Assembly (NCBI RefSeq): GCF_017347605.1
Contig: NZ_AP024484.1
Span: forward strand, 62,001-126,000
Direction of reading: 5' to 3'
Length of the DNA stretch: 64,000 bases
DNA from: Prevotella herbatica
GTDB taxonomy: Bacteria > Bacteroidota > Bacteroidia > Bacteroidales > Bacteroidaceae
Made by a program: the position numbers and the translations under genes. This document shows positions 35,455 to 44,535 of the stretch, piece after piece. Numbering within the stretch: position 1 is the first letter of the stretch; each line of letters starts with the position of its first letter. Below the pieces are notes generated by a model. That model was not told where the DNA came from, made no database searches, and was given only the letters and a program-made list of their open reading frames with translations.

Positions 35455-35790
35455 TCACGCTAATTCACACAGATCTATTTTACTGTATATATTTGCAGTA
35501 TCTGCTAAAGCAGATGTATATTCCCACAGATCTCATTCTTTGCATGTACAAACGGCATTGTCTCCCACAGATTGAATTTATCAACGTAAACGGCATTATC
35601 TCTCGCAGATAACGCTGAGGTCGCAGATAAACAGCAAACAGCTTGCACTTCACGAGCTATAACCTCTGCGAAATAATGCAGCCTGCTGCATTCATCTGCG
35701 ATGATCTGCACCATCTGCGAGAGAATAACACGCAAGAGGACTCAATCTATTGCACAAAGAAACCCCAATGTCTCTCGCTGTTATTGGATT
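35455..35790. repeat. CTGCGAGAGA-family interspersed repeat, copy D
   Basis: Contains ATCTCTCGCAGATAACGC, the core CTCTGCGAAATAATGCAGC with hairpin AATGCAGC/GCTGCATT (35675-35692), ATCTGCGAGAGAATAA and the spacer CAAGAGGACTCAATCTATTG shared with copy B (there CAAGAAGACTCAAGCTATTG), ending in a truncated TGTCTCTCGC arm. Together with copies A-C, it brackets the accessory region from 22.6 to 35.8 kb. Confidence 0.8.
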
Positions 35791-35822
35791 AATCAGTGCT
35801 ATTAGATTATTAAAAGATATTG

Positions 35823-35869
35823 AAAAAAAAATAAGCATAGTTATTGGATTTCTCCGATAACTATGCTTA
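35823..35869 (-). terminator. Terminator of the glmS-purF-carA-carB block
   Basis: 13-bp stem TAAGCATAGTTAT (35832-35844) with ATAACTATGCTTA (35857-35869); on the minus strand it is followed by a run of T after one A. It lies 21 bp beyond the carB stop. Confidence 0.9.
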
Positions 35870-35890
35870 ATATGATTTATGGGTTATGAT

Positions 35891-38800
35891 TTAATATTCA
35901 CCCCATGCCTTGATATCAATATCATCAAGGGACAGTGTGCAGAATGCATTGATAAAGGCACTCGCAAGACGACTGTTGGTGATCAATGGCACGTTTAAGT
36001 CGATTGCAGCACGACGAATCTTATATCCGTTTGTTAGCTCATGAGCAGTAAGATCCTTTGGAATGTTTACTACCATGTCTATCTTCTTCTCGTGAAGCAT
36101 GTCTATAGCCTGTGGATGTTGTCCTTCCTCAGAAGGCCAATATACACGTGTATTAGCTATACCGTTTTCCTCTAGGTACTTGCTTGTTCCACCCGTAGCA
36201 AACAATTCATAACCATTGGCTACAAGTTGTTTAGCGGCATCAAGCATCTCAGCCTTCTGCTTTGCACTACCTGTTGACAAAAGGATGGTCTTCTTTGGTA
36301 TGCGATGACCTACAGACAACATACTTGTAAGCAATGCTGTGTTAGTATCGTCACCAATACATCCAACCTCTCCCGTAGAACTCATGTCTACACCAAGTAC
36401 TGGGTCAGCCTTCTGCAAGCGGTTGAAAGAGAACTGGCTGGCCTTGATACCAACATAGTCGAGATCGAACAAGTTTTTCTTGAGTTTCTCAACAGGAAGT
36501 CCAAGCATTACCCTTGTAGCAAGTTCGATAAGATTTATCTTCAACACCTTACTTACGAATGGGAATGAACGACTGGCACGCAGATTACACTCAATAACAA
36601 GTATCTCATTTTCGCGAGCCATATACTGGATATTGAAAGGACCGTTGATGTGAAGGTTCTTTGCAATCTGACGGCTCACACGCTTGATGCGTCTTACTGT
36701 CTCAACATAAATTTTCTGTGGTGGGAACTGAATTGTAGCATCACCAGAGTGTACACCGGCAAACTCGATATGTTCACTGATGGCATAAGCCATAATCTCA
36801 CCGTCTTTGGCAACAGCATCCATCTCAATCTCCTTTGCATGCTCGATGAACTTAGATACCACAACTGGATGATCCTCACCCACGTTAGCAGCAAGCTGAA
36901 GGAAGCGTTTGAGTTCCTCCTCATTTGAACATACATTCATGGCTGCACCAGAAAGTACATAAGAAGGACGAACGAGAACTGGGAAACCGACACGGTCTAC
37001 AAAAGCATCAATATCATCCATGCTTGTGAGGGCACTCCATTCTGGCTGATTGATACCATTCTCTGTAAGCATGGCTGAGAACTTAGCACGGTCTTCAGCA
37101 CCATCAATATTCTGGGCTGTAGTACCAAGGATAGGAACATTCTGCTCATCAAGTTTGATAGCCAAGTTATTTGGTATCTGACCACCTGTACTTACGATTA
37201 CACCATGAGGACATTCGAAATCAATGATATCCATGACACGCTCGAAGGTGAGTTCGTCAAAATAAAGACGATCACACATATCATAGTCTGTAGATACTGT
37301 CTCTGGATTATAGTTTATCATGACAGAGCGCCAGCCTTCCTTGCGAATCGTGTTAAGAGCCTGAACACCACACCAGTCGAACTCTACCGAACTACCGATG
37401 CGATAAGCACCCGAACCAAGAACGATGACAGAACGCTTGTCTTTTTCAAACTCTATATCACTCTTGACACCACTATAAGTGACATACAAATAATTAGTCT
37501 GTGCAGGATATTCGGCAGCCAAGGTATCAATCTGCTTAACAACAGGGATGATTCCATAAGTCTTACGCTTGTTGCGCACGATGATAGCAGCCTTATGCAT
37601 GTTACCGATTTCGGTTTCAAGACCTATAGCACGAGCTATCTGGAAATCAGTAAATCCATAGACCTTTGCTGTACGCAGAAGATCCTTATCAATCGTATTG
37701 ATGTTGGCATTCTTAAGATTATCATCAATGTCGATGATATGCTTGAGTTTCTGAAGGAACCATTTGTCAATCTTAGTAAGATCATGAATCTGGTCGACAG
37801 TGTATCCCTTGTGCATAGCCTTAGAGATAACGAACACACGTTTATCAGTTGGCTCGCATAGAGCAGCATCAATATCATCAATCTTTAATTCTTTATTGCC
37901 AACAAATCCGTGCATGCCCTGCCCGATCATACGAAGTCCCTTCTGGATAGCCTCTTCAAAATTACGACCAATTGCCATAACCTCTCCAACAGACTTCATA
38001 CTAGAACCTAGTTCCTTGTCAACTCCACGGAACTTAGAAAGGTCCCAACGAGGAATCTTGCAGACTACATAGTCGAGAGCAGGCTCAAAGAATGCACTTG
38101 TGGTCTTTGTTACAGAGTTTTTCAACTCAAACAGACCATATCCCATTCCAAGTTTGGCTGCAACGAAAGCGAGAGGATAACCAGTAGCCTTTGAAGCCAA
38201 AGCAGAAGAACGAGACAAACGGGCATTAACCTCGATGACACGATAGTCTTCGCTCTTAGGGTCGAAAGCATATTGCACATTACACTCACCAACGATACCA
38301 ATGTGGCGTACAATCTTTATTGAAAGGGCACGCAACTTATGATATTCGCTGTTTGTAAGTGTCTGAGAAGGAGCGATAACGATACTCTCACCGGTATGAA
38401 TACCAAGTGGGTCGAAGTTTTCCATATTACATACCGTAATACAGTTATCGTAACGGTCGCGCACAACCTCATATTCTATTTCTTTCCAGCCTTTCAAACT
38501 CTTCTCTACCAAAACCTGTGGAGAGAAAGCGAAAGCCTTTTCGCAGATAACATTCAATTCAGCCTCGTTGTCAGCAAATCCAGAACCAAGACCTCCAAGT
38601 GCATAAGCAGCACGCACGATGACAGGATAGCCCAGATCAGCAGCAGCCTTGCGAGCCTTGACGATATCATCACAAGCCTCACTCTTGATTGTCTTAACAT
38701 CAATCTCGTTGAGCTGATTAACAAACAGTTCACGGTCTTCTGTATTCATAATGGCAGCAACTGGCGTACCAAGAACACGGACATTATATTTTTCCAATAT

Positions 38801-39115
38801 ACCAGAACGGTCCAACTCAACACCGCAGTTAAGAGCAGTCTGACCACCGAATGAAAGAAGAATACCATCAGGCTTTTCCTTCTGAATTACTCGCTCAACA
38901 AAATAAGGTTGAACAGGAAGGAAGTAAATCTGATCAGCCACTCCCTCGGAAGTCTGAACAGTAGCAATATTAGGATTGATAAGTACGGTTTTGATGCCTT
39001 CCTCACGAAGAGCCTTTAAAGCCTGTGAACCAGAATAATCAAACTCACCTGCTTCACCAATTTTCAACGCACCTGAACCTAGCAGCAATACTTTCTTTAT
39101 ATTTTCGTCTTTCAT
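35891..39115 (-). CDS. carB: Carbamoyl-phosphate synthase, large (ammonia) subunit
   Basis: Makes carbamoyl phosphate from ammonia, bicarbonate and two ATP for pyrimidine and arginine synthesis. The 1074-residue protein has the duplicated ATP-grasp layout: VLLLGSGALKIGEAGEFDYSG at the N-terminus and VIVLGSGAYRIGSSVEFDWCG at about residue 560; carboxyphosphate and carbamoyl domains with VRAAYALGGLGSG and VRPSYVLSGAAM; and a C-terminal MGS-like regulatory domain (residues 940-1074, FATGGTSKYLEENG). Length is standard. It starts 7 bp after carA. Confidence 0.98.
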   Translation of the reverse strand: MKDENIKKVLLLGSGALKIGEAGEFDYSGSQALKALREEGIKTVLINPNIATVQTSEGVADQIYFLPVQPYFVERVIQKEKPDGILLSFGGQTALNCGVELDRSGILEKYNVRVLGTPVAAIMNTEDRELFVNQLNEIDVKTIKSEACDDIVKARKAAADLGYPVIVRAAYALGGLGSGFADNEAELNVICEKAFAFSPQVLVEKSLKGWKEIEYEVVRDRYDNCITVCNMENFDPLGIHTGESIVIAPSQTLTNSEYHKLRALSIKIVRHIGIVGECNVQYAFDPKSEDYRVIEVNARLSRSSALASKATGYPLAFVAAKLGMGYGLFELKNSVTKTTSAFFEPALDYVVCKIPRWDLSKFRGVDKELGSSMKSVGEVMAIGRNFEEAIQKGLRMIGQGMHGFVGNKELKIDDIDAALCEPTDKRVFVISKAMHKGYTVDQIHDLTKIDKWFLQKLKHIIDIDDNLKNANINTIDKDLLRTAKVYGFTDFQIARAIGLETEIGNMHKAAIIVRNKRKTYGIIPVVKQIDTLAAEYPAQTNYLYVTYSGVKSDIEFEKDKRSVIVLGSGAYRIGSSVEFDWCGVQALNTIRKEGWRSVMINYNPETVSTDYDMCDRLYFDELTFERVMDIIDFECPHGVIVSTGGQIPNNLAIKLDEQNVPILGTTAQNIDGAEDRAKFSAMLTENGINQPEWSALTSMDDIDAFVDRVGFPVLVRPSYVLSGAAMNVCSNEEELKRFLQLAANVGEDHPVVVSKFIEHAKEIEMDAVAKDGEIMAYAISEHIEFAGVHSGDATIQFPPQKIYVETVRRIKRVSRQIAKNLHINGPFNIQYMARENEILVIECNLRASRSFPFVSKVLKINLIELATRVMLGLPVEKLKKNLFDLDYVGIKASQFSFNRLQKADPVLGVDMSSTGEVGCIGDDTNTALLTSMLSVGHRIPKKTILLSTGSAKQKAEMLDAAKQLVANGYELFATGGTSKYLEENGIANTRVYWPSEEGQHPQAIDMLHEKKIDMVVNIPKDLTAHELTNGYKIRRAAIDLNVPLITNSRLASAFINAFCTLSLDDIDIKAWGEY

Positions 39116-39122
39116 TATAGCT

Positions 39123-40202
39123 TTACTTTAAAGTTTCTACAAATTTGTCGAACATGAACTCTGTATCAACAGGACCTGAACAAGCCTCTGGATGGAACTG
39201 ACTTGTGAACCAAGGATTAGTGTTGTGGCAGATACCCTCATTAGAACCATCATTCATATTAACGAACAACTCTTTCCAATCACTTCCCAGAGTCTTAGCG
39301 TTGACAGCATAACCATGATTCTGACTTGTGATATAGCACTTCTCTGTACCAACAAGACGAACAGGCTGGTTATGACCACGATGACCATATTTAAGTTTAT
39401 ATATCTCAGCACCGGCAGCCTTTGCCAATAACTGATTACCCATACAGATACCGCAGATAGGTTTGGTACTGTTGTTCATCTGCTTGCGGATTATTTCTAC
39501 AGCATCAGAGCAAACATCAGGATCACCAGGACCGTTGGCAAGGAAAAGTCCATCATATTGCATATCAGTGTAGTCATAGTTCCAAGGAACTCTTATAACC
39601 TCAACACCACGCTTGATCATGCTTCTGATGATATTAGCCTTCACACCGCAATCAACAAGAACGACTTTCTTTCCGGCACCTTCGTTGTATCTGATAACTT
39701 CTTTGCAAGAAACTCTATCAACAAAATTCACACCTTCATAATCAGCTTCTGGTATATTGTCAGGTTCATCATCAAAGATAATCTTACCCATCATCACACC
39801 ATGCTCACGCAAAACCTTAGTGAGTTCCCTTGTATCAATGCCAGTAATGCCTGGAACATGTTCACGTTTAAGCCAATCAGCAAGACTCTCAACAGCATTC
39901 CAATGACTATACTGCTCACTATAATCATTAACGATTATAGCTGAAGCATAAATCTTATCGCTCTCCATGAAAGTAGGAATGCCATTGCTCTCGATAGTGA
40001 AAGGAGGCACACCGTAATTTCCTACAAGCGGATAAGTCAGCGTCATAAGCTGTCCGGCATAAGAAGGGTCGGTAAGACTCTCCGGATAGCCCATCATGGC
40101 TGTGTTGAAAACGACCTCACCGGCAACTGGCGCATCATAGCCAAAGCTCTTGCCGTGAAATTTTGTTCCGTCACTTAAGACCAAAGTTACGTTCTTCATC
40201 AT
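39123..40202 (-). CDS. carA: Carbamoyl-phosphate synthase, small (glutaminase) subunit
   Basis: Class I glutamine amidotransferase that supplies ammonia to CarB through a tunnel. The 359-residue protein has the N-terminal CPSase small domain (DGTKFHGKSFG, GEVVFNTAMMGYPESLTDPSYAGQ) and the GATase triad: Cys in PICGICMGNQLLA and His/Glu in FHPEACSGP. The start could be the second Met (40199). It is 62 bp downstream of purF on the same strand. Confidence 0.98.
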   Translation of the reverse strand: MMKNVTLVLSDGTKFHGKSFGYDAPVAGEVVFNTAMMGYPESLTDPSYAGQLMTLTYPLVGNYGVPPFTIESNGIPTFMESDKIYASAIIVNDYSEQYSHWNAVESLADWLKREHVPGITGIDTRELTKVLREHGVMMGKIIFDDEPDNIPEADYEGVNFVDRVSCKEVIRYNEGAGKKVVLVDCGVKANIIRSMIKRGVEVIRVPWNYDYTDMQYDGLFLANGPGDPDVCSDAVEIIRKQMNNSTKPICGICMGNQLLAKAAGAEIYKLKYGHRGHNQPVRLVGTEKCYITSQNHGYAVNAKTLGSDWKELFVNMNDGSNEGICHNTNPWFTSQFHPEACSGPVDTEFMFDKFVETLK

Positions 40203-40264
40203 TCTATAATATATATAACTTTAAATATTCTTTTTCAATCATCGTATCTATTTAAACAAGCTTA

Positions 40265-42145
40265 TTATTTCTCTACACTTTCAACATAGTTTACAAAAGC
40301 CTGATTACAGAGTTTTGTTCCACCAGGTGTTGGGAAATGTCCTGTGAAATACCAATCACCCTTATGGTTTGGTATAGCCTTGTGCAATCCCTCTATGCTC
40401 TGGTAGACAATCTCGATAGGAGTTGTAACACCCTCTGGGCGAAGTATCTCGACAATCTTATTATTTATTTCCTCTATCGTAAATGGTTTGTAGATATTAC
40501 GAACCACATTAACCATATTTTCTTTTGGTTTTTTGAGTTCATCCTTGCACTCATTATAAGTATCACGAATAACATTATCCATTCCACGATCCTTAAGCAA
40601 AGCTATTGTTGCTCTGAACACACAGAACTCCTCCAAGCGAGGCATGTCGATTCCGTAATAATCAGGATAGCGTATTTGCGGAGCACTACTGACAACAACC
40701 ATTTTCTTTGGATGCAGACGATCTAAAATTCTAAGAATACTCTTTTTAAGAGTTGTTCCACGAACAATGCTATCGTCGATAATCACGAGATTATCCTCAT
40801 TAGGCGTAATACTATCATAGGTGATATCATATACATGGCTCGCAAGGTCGTTACGGCTATTGCCTTCGGTGATGAAAGTACGCAGTTTGATATCTTTCCA
40901 CGCAATCTTCTCAGACCTAACGTAATCATTCAGAATGTCTTCTAATTCTTCGTGAGTAGGAGCATGTCCGAGACTCTCTATCTTCTTTATCTTCTCGTCG
41001 TTAAGATATCTCTTAAATCCATTGAGCATGCCATAGTAAGCAACTTCTGCTGTATTTGGAATATAAGAGAACACTGTGTGAGCAGTATCATAATTAACAG
41101 CCTTAAGAATAGGCTCTGTGAGTTGCTCACCCAACTTTTTACGTTCATTGTATATATCACAGTCAGAACCTCTACTGAAATAAATTCTTTCAAAAGAACA
41201 TGCAGAATCACCTTTTGGCTGAAGAATCTGCTCAACAGTGCATTCGCCATCTCTCTTAACGAGAAGAGCAGCACCAGGGGCAAGTTCTTTGATATCGGCA
41301 CTATCAAGATCGAAAGTAGTCTGAAGAACAGGGCGCTCACTCGCAAGGACAACAATTTCATCATTCTTATAATAGAATGCAGGACGTATTCCCCAAGGAT
41401 CACGCATGGAGAACATCTCTCCACTACCAGTAACGCCACAAACAACGTAACCGCCATCAAAGTCGGTCATTGTTTTTTTCAAGACGTTACTCATCTTGAC
41501 ATTATCTTCTATGAATTTTGTGATATCGGTATTAGTTAGTCCTTTAGTTTTAGCAATTTCAAAATTTCGTTCAACTTCTCTATCCAAACGATGTCCCATC
41601 AACTCGAGCATTATATAGGTATCACTATATACCCGTGGGCATTGTCCCTGAAGAGTGAGCTTATCAAAAATTTCATCGACATTAGTCATATTGAAATTAC
41701 CACAGAAGCATAAATTTTTGGCTCTCCAGTTGTTTCTTCTTAAGAAAGGATGGACATAAGTTATTCCACTCTTTCCTGTAGTACTGTATCTGAGGTGTCC
41801 CATGTATAACTCTCCCGCGAAAGGAAGGTTCGCCTTAGCGAATTCCACATTAGACACATCATCAGAAGCGATGTTAGCATAATCCTTATGAACATTGTCG
41901 AAGATCTCAGTAATGGCGTTAGAGCCTTCAGCCCGTTCACGGAACATATATTCGTTCCCAGGCTGAGTATTGAGTTTCACGCATGCCATTCCTGCTCCCT
42001 CCTGACCTCTATTGTGCTGTTTTTCCATCATCAAATAGAGTTTATTCAGGGGATACATCCAAGTGCCATACTTCTCCTGATAATATTCAAGTGGTTTGAG
42101 CAGACGAATTAAAGCTACACCACAGTCTTCCTTTATTTCTTCCAT
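40265..42145 (-). CDS. purF: Amidophosphoribosyltransferase (long Bacteroidota form)
   Basis: First committed step of purine synthesis: PRPP plus glutamine to phosphoribosylamine. N-terminal Ntn glutaminase: MEEIKED is a propeptide and Cys8 becomes the nucleophile; QHNRGQEGAGMA and MGHLRYSTTG follow. The phosphoribosyltransferase domain has the PRPP loop LVIIDDSIVRGTT near residues 460-470. At 626 residues it is about 120 longer than the E. coli enzyme, with inserted segments in both halves. CxxC-type cluster ligands are not obvious. It lies 13 bp after glmS. Confidence 0.92.
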   Translation of the reverse strand: MEEIKEDCGVALIRLLKPLEYYQEKYGTWMYPLNKLYLMMEKQHNRGQEGAGMACVKLNTQPGNEYMFRERAEGSNAITEIFDNVHKDYANIASDDVSNVEFAKANLPFAGELYMGHLRYSTTGKSGITYVHPFLRRNNWRAKNLCFCGNFNMTNVDEIFDKLTLQGQCPRVYSDTYIMLELMGHRLDREVERNFEIAKTKGLTNTDITKFIEDNVKMSNVLKKTMTDFDGGYVVCGVTGSGEMFSMRDPWGIRPAFYYKNDEIVVLASERPVLQTTFDLDSADIKELAPGAALLVKRDGECTVEQILQPKGDSACSFERIYFSRGSDCDIYNERKKLGEQLTEPILKAVNYDTAHTVFSYIPNTAEVAYYGMLNGFKRYLNDEKIKKIESLGHAPTHEELEDILNDYVRSEKIAWKDIKLRTFITEGNSRNDLASHVYDITYDSITPNEDNLVIIDDSIVRGTTLKKSILRILDRLHPKKMVVVSSAPQIRYPDYYGIDMPRLEEFCVFRATIALLKDRGMDNVIRDTYNECKDELKKPKENMVNVVRNIYKPFTIEEINNKIVEILRPEGVTTPIEIVYQSIEGLHKAIPNHKGDWYFTGHFPTPGGTKLCNQAFVNYVESVEK

Positions 42146-42158
42146 ATTATATTTTATT

Positions 42159-44000
42159 CTATTCTACAGTGACTGATTTAGCAAGATTTCTTGGTTGGTC
42201 TACATTCTTATCCTTGCAGACAGCAATATGATATGCAAGGAGTTGAAGTGGGATTGTTGCCAGCAACGGTTCCAGACATTCAAGCGTCTTAGGTAATTCG
42301 ATCACCTCATCGGCAATGCGGCTGATGGTTTCATCTCCCTTAGTAACAAGGGCTATCACCCTACCCTTACGAGCCTTGATTTCCTGAATGTTACTGAGTA
42401 CCTTCTCATACATTGCATTATGTGTAGCAATAACGACTACCGGCATATCTGAATCTACAAGCGCAATAGGACCATGTTTCATTTCTGCGGCAGGATAGCC
42501 TTCAGCATGTATATAGCTGATTTCCTTCAGTTTCAGAGCACCTTCCAAAGCAACAGGATAACTGTAGCCGCGACCAAGATAAATAACGTTGTGGGCATAA
42601 GTGAAGATGCGACTTAAATCAGCTATTTTATCGTTTTGTTCAAGCACCTCTTTCATCTTATCAGGAATCAAAGACAACTCCTTCACTACGTCATTATATG
42701 TTTGATCATCAATAGTGCCCTTCTCTTTAGCTAATGCTAGCGATAACATGACCAACACGATAACCTGACCAGTAAACGCCTTTGTTGAAGCTACACCAAT
42801 CTCAGGACCAACATGGATGTAACTACCTGTATCTGTGGCTCTAGGAATGCTTGAACCAACAGCGTTGCATATACCATATATCAATGCTCCAGAACGCTTT
42901 GCCAACTCTATAGCAGCCAAAGTATCGGCTGTCTCGCCACTCTGTGACATCGCTATAACTAGGTCGTCCTTGGTGACAACAGGATTTCTATATCTGAACT
43001 CACTTGCATATTCAACATCTACAGGAATACGGCAGAATGTCTCAATTAGTTGCTTACCAATAAGTCCTGCATGCCAACTTGTTCCGCAGGCTACAATAAT
43101 GATTCTCTTAGCAGCAAGTAATCTTTCTTTATAATCAATTACAGCACTCAGCGTAACTTTATCAACATCTGCATTTATACGTCCACGCATACAATTCTTC
43201 AAACATTCAGGCTGCTCAAAAATCTCTTTAAGCATGAAGTGTGGATAACCACATTTCTCTATCTGTCCAAGATTCATGTCGATAGTATGTACCAAAGGAT
43301 TAAGTTCGCGATTGAGAATATTTACGACCTTAAGCTCTTCACCAAGACGCATCACAGCAATACTGCCATCTTCAAGATAAACAACCTTATCAGTGAATTC
43401 AATGATAGGACTTGCATCTGAACCAAGGAAGAATTCATTTTCGCCAATACCGACGACTAGCGGACTCTGCTTGCGGGCAGCAATAATTTGATTAGGTTCG
43501 CGCTTGTCAAGCAATGCTATTGCATAAGCACCTATGACCTGATGCAAAGCAACCTGAACGGCAGTAAGTGTATCAAGGTTTTTCTTGACCTGAACATACT
43601 CTATCAACTGAACCAACACTTCGGTATCGGTATCAGAACGGAACTTCACACCTTTAGCGATCAGATTATTCTTGATCTCAGCATAGTTCTCGATAATGCC
43701 ATTATGAATAATGGCAAGATTCTTTGATTCAGAGTAGTGAGGATGGGCATTAACAGATGATGGTTCACCATGAGTAGCCCAACGAGTATGAGCAATACCT
43801 ACATGGCCACTGATGTTTTTGGCTTCACAAAAAGACTCAAGGTCAGCAACCTTTCCCTTTGTCTTGTAAACATTAAGATCATCATTATTTATGAGTGCCA
43901 CACCAGCACTATCATATCCTCTATATTCGAGTCTTTTTAATCCTTTGATTAAAATTGGATAAGCATCTCTGCTACCAATATATCCTACAATACCACACAT
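42159..44000 (-). CDS. glmS: Glucosamine--fructose-6-phosphate aminotransferase (isomerizing)
   Basis: Makes glucosamine-6-phosphate for peptidoglycan and LPS. The 613-residue protein begins MCGIVGYIG (nucleophile Cys2 after Met removal), has LEYRGYDSAGVAL and HTRWATHGEPS in the glutaminase half, and two SIS domains with SQSGETADTLAA, SSIPRATDTG, GRGYSYPVALEGALKLKEISYIHAEGYPAAEMKHGP and the C-terminal NLAKSVTVE. The leader (44001-44099) shows no glmS ribozyme. Confidence 0.98.
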   Translation of the reverse strand: MCGIVGYIGSRDAYPILIKGLKRLEYRGYDSAGVALINNDDLNVYKTKGKVADLESFCEAKNISGHVGIAHTRWATHGEPSSVNAHPHYSESKNLAIIHNGIIENYAEIKNNLIAKGVKFRSDTDTEVLVQLIEYVQVKKNLDTLTAVQVALHQVIGAYAIALLDKREPNQIIAARKQSPLVVGIGENEFFLGSDASPIIEFTDKVVYLEDGSIAVMRLGEELKVVNILNRELNPLVHTIDMNLGQIEKCGYPHFMLKEIFEQPECLKNCMRGRINADVDKVTLSAVIDYKERLLAAKRIIIVACGTSWHAGLIGKQLIETFCRIPVDVEYASEFRYRNPVVTKDDLVIAMSQSGETADTLAAIELAKRSGALIYGICNAVGSSIPRATDTGSYIHVGPEIGVASTKAFTGQVIVLVMLSLALAKEKGTIDDQTYNDVVKELSLIPDKMKEVLEQNDKIADLSRIFTYAHNVIYLGRGYSYPVALEGALKLKEISYIHAEGYPAAEMKHGPIALVDSDMPVVVIATHNAMYEKVLSNIQEIKARKGRVIALVTKGDETISRIADEVIELPKTLECLEPLLATIPLQLLAYHIAVCKDKNVDQPRNLAKSVTVE

Positions 44001-44099
44001 AAATTATTTGTATCTAATATTATTTTTAAATTTATATATTAAAAAAAAAAGATGAAACCGAATAAATCAATTGTCATCCTTATTTTCAAATCATTGTAA

Positions 44100-44378
44100 C
44101 TAACTACTAATAACCTTTCCCTGCATAAAATTCATATTGTCGATATCGGCATGCGAGGCGGTTTGTATCAAACCATCTTTCTTGATGCCTTTACCTATAA
44201 AAATATATTGTGAAAAGTAATTGTCTATCTGTTTTAGATTGCCGACGTGGAAATAAGATATTGCTAAAGACTTTTGACAATCGGTAACAACAACATCAGC
44301 CACTTTTTTGCTATCAGAGCAACTGCTCATTAGCAAAACAATTGCCATAATAAATAGTGAAATGAGTGATTTCTTCAT
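44100..44378 (-). CDS. Small hypothetical lipoprotein
   Basis: A 92-residue lipoprotein (signal MKKSLISLFIMAIVLLMSSC, lipobox LMSSC). The mature part (ADVVVTDCQKSLAISYFHVGNLKQ... FIGKGIKKDGLIQ) has no recognised domain. It has its own strong promoter at 44410-44441 and lies between uxaC and glmS. Confidence 0.7.
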   Translation of the reverse strand: MKKSLISLFIMAIVLLMSSCSDSKKVADVVVTDCQKSLAISYFHVGNLKQIDNYFSQYIFIGKGIKKDGLIQTASHADIDNMNFMQGKVISS

Positions 44379-44409
44379 ATCAACAACTCGGTAATCGTTA
44401 AAACCTTTG

Positions 44410-44441
44410 CAAATTTAGCTCTAATATTTGGAAATGGCAAA
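44410..44441 (-). promoter_or_regulatory. Promoter of the small lipoprotein gene
   Basis: Minus-strand TTTG (44438-44441), 20-bp spacer, TAAATTTG (44410-44417), 31 bp before the ATG. Full Bacteroidota consensus. Confidence 0.75.
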
Positions 44442-44500
44442 TATTTGAGCTTTTAAATTAATGACTGATTTAAAATATTATTTTTTTCACTCTTAGATAC

Positions 44501-44530
44501 AAAAAAACGGGAGAAAGAATCTCCCGTTTT
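44501..44530 (-). terminator. Terminator of uxaC
   Basis: 10-bp stem AAAACGGGAG/CTCCCGTTTT with a 7-nt loop (arms 44504-44513 and 44521-44530), followed by seven T in total on the minus strand; 5 bp beyond the uxaC stop. Confidence 0.93.
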
Positions 44531-44535
44531 GGTAT

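Larger units (their letters stand above)
35299..35890. other. Intergenic region with repeat copy D and the carB terminator
   Basis: AT-rich leader of the recombinase gene, then the CTGCGAGAGA-family repeat (35455-35790), then the carB terminator. No gene is recognised. Confidence 0.7.

Noticed and set aside
37205..37861. 218-codon ORF on the plus strand inside carB
   Set aside because: It is antisense to a fully recognisable ATP-grasp enzyme and has no domain pattern of its own.
40952..41539. 195-codon plus-strand ORF inside purF
   Set aside because: Shadow of the purF coding sequence; no signal, motif or promoter.
44001..44099. glmS ribozyme upstream of glmS
   Set aside because: The 99-bp leader is mostly A/T runs and lacks the conserved core; the ribozyme is typical of Firmicutes.
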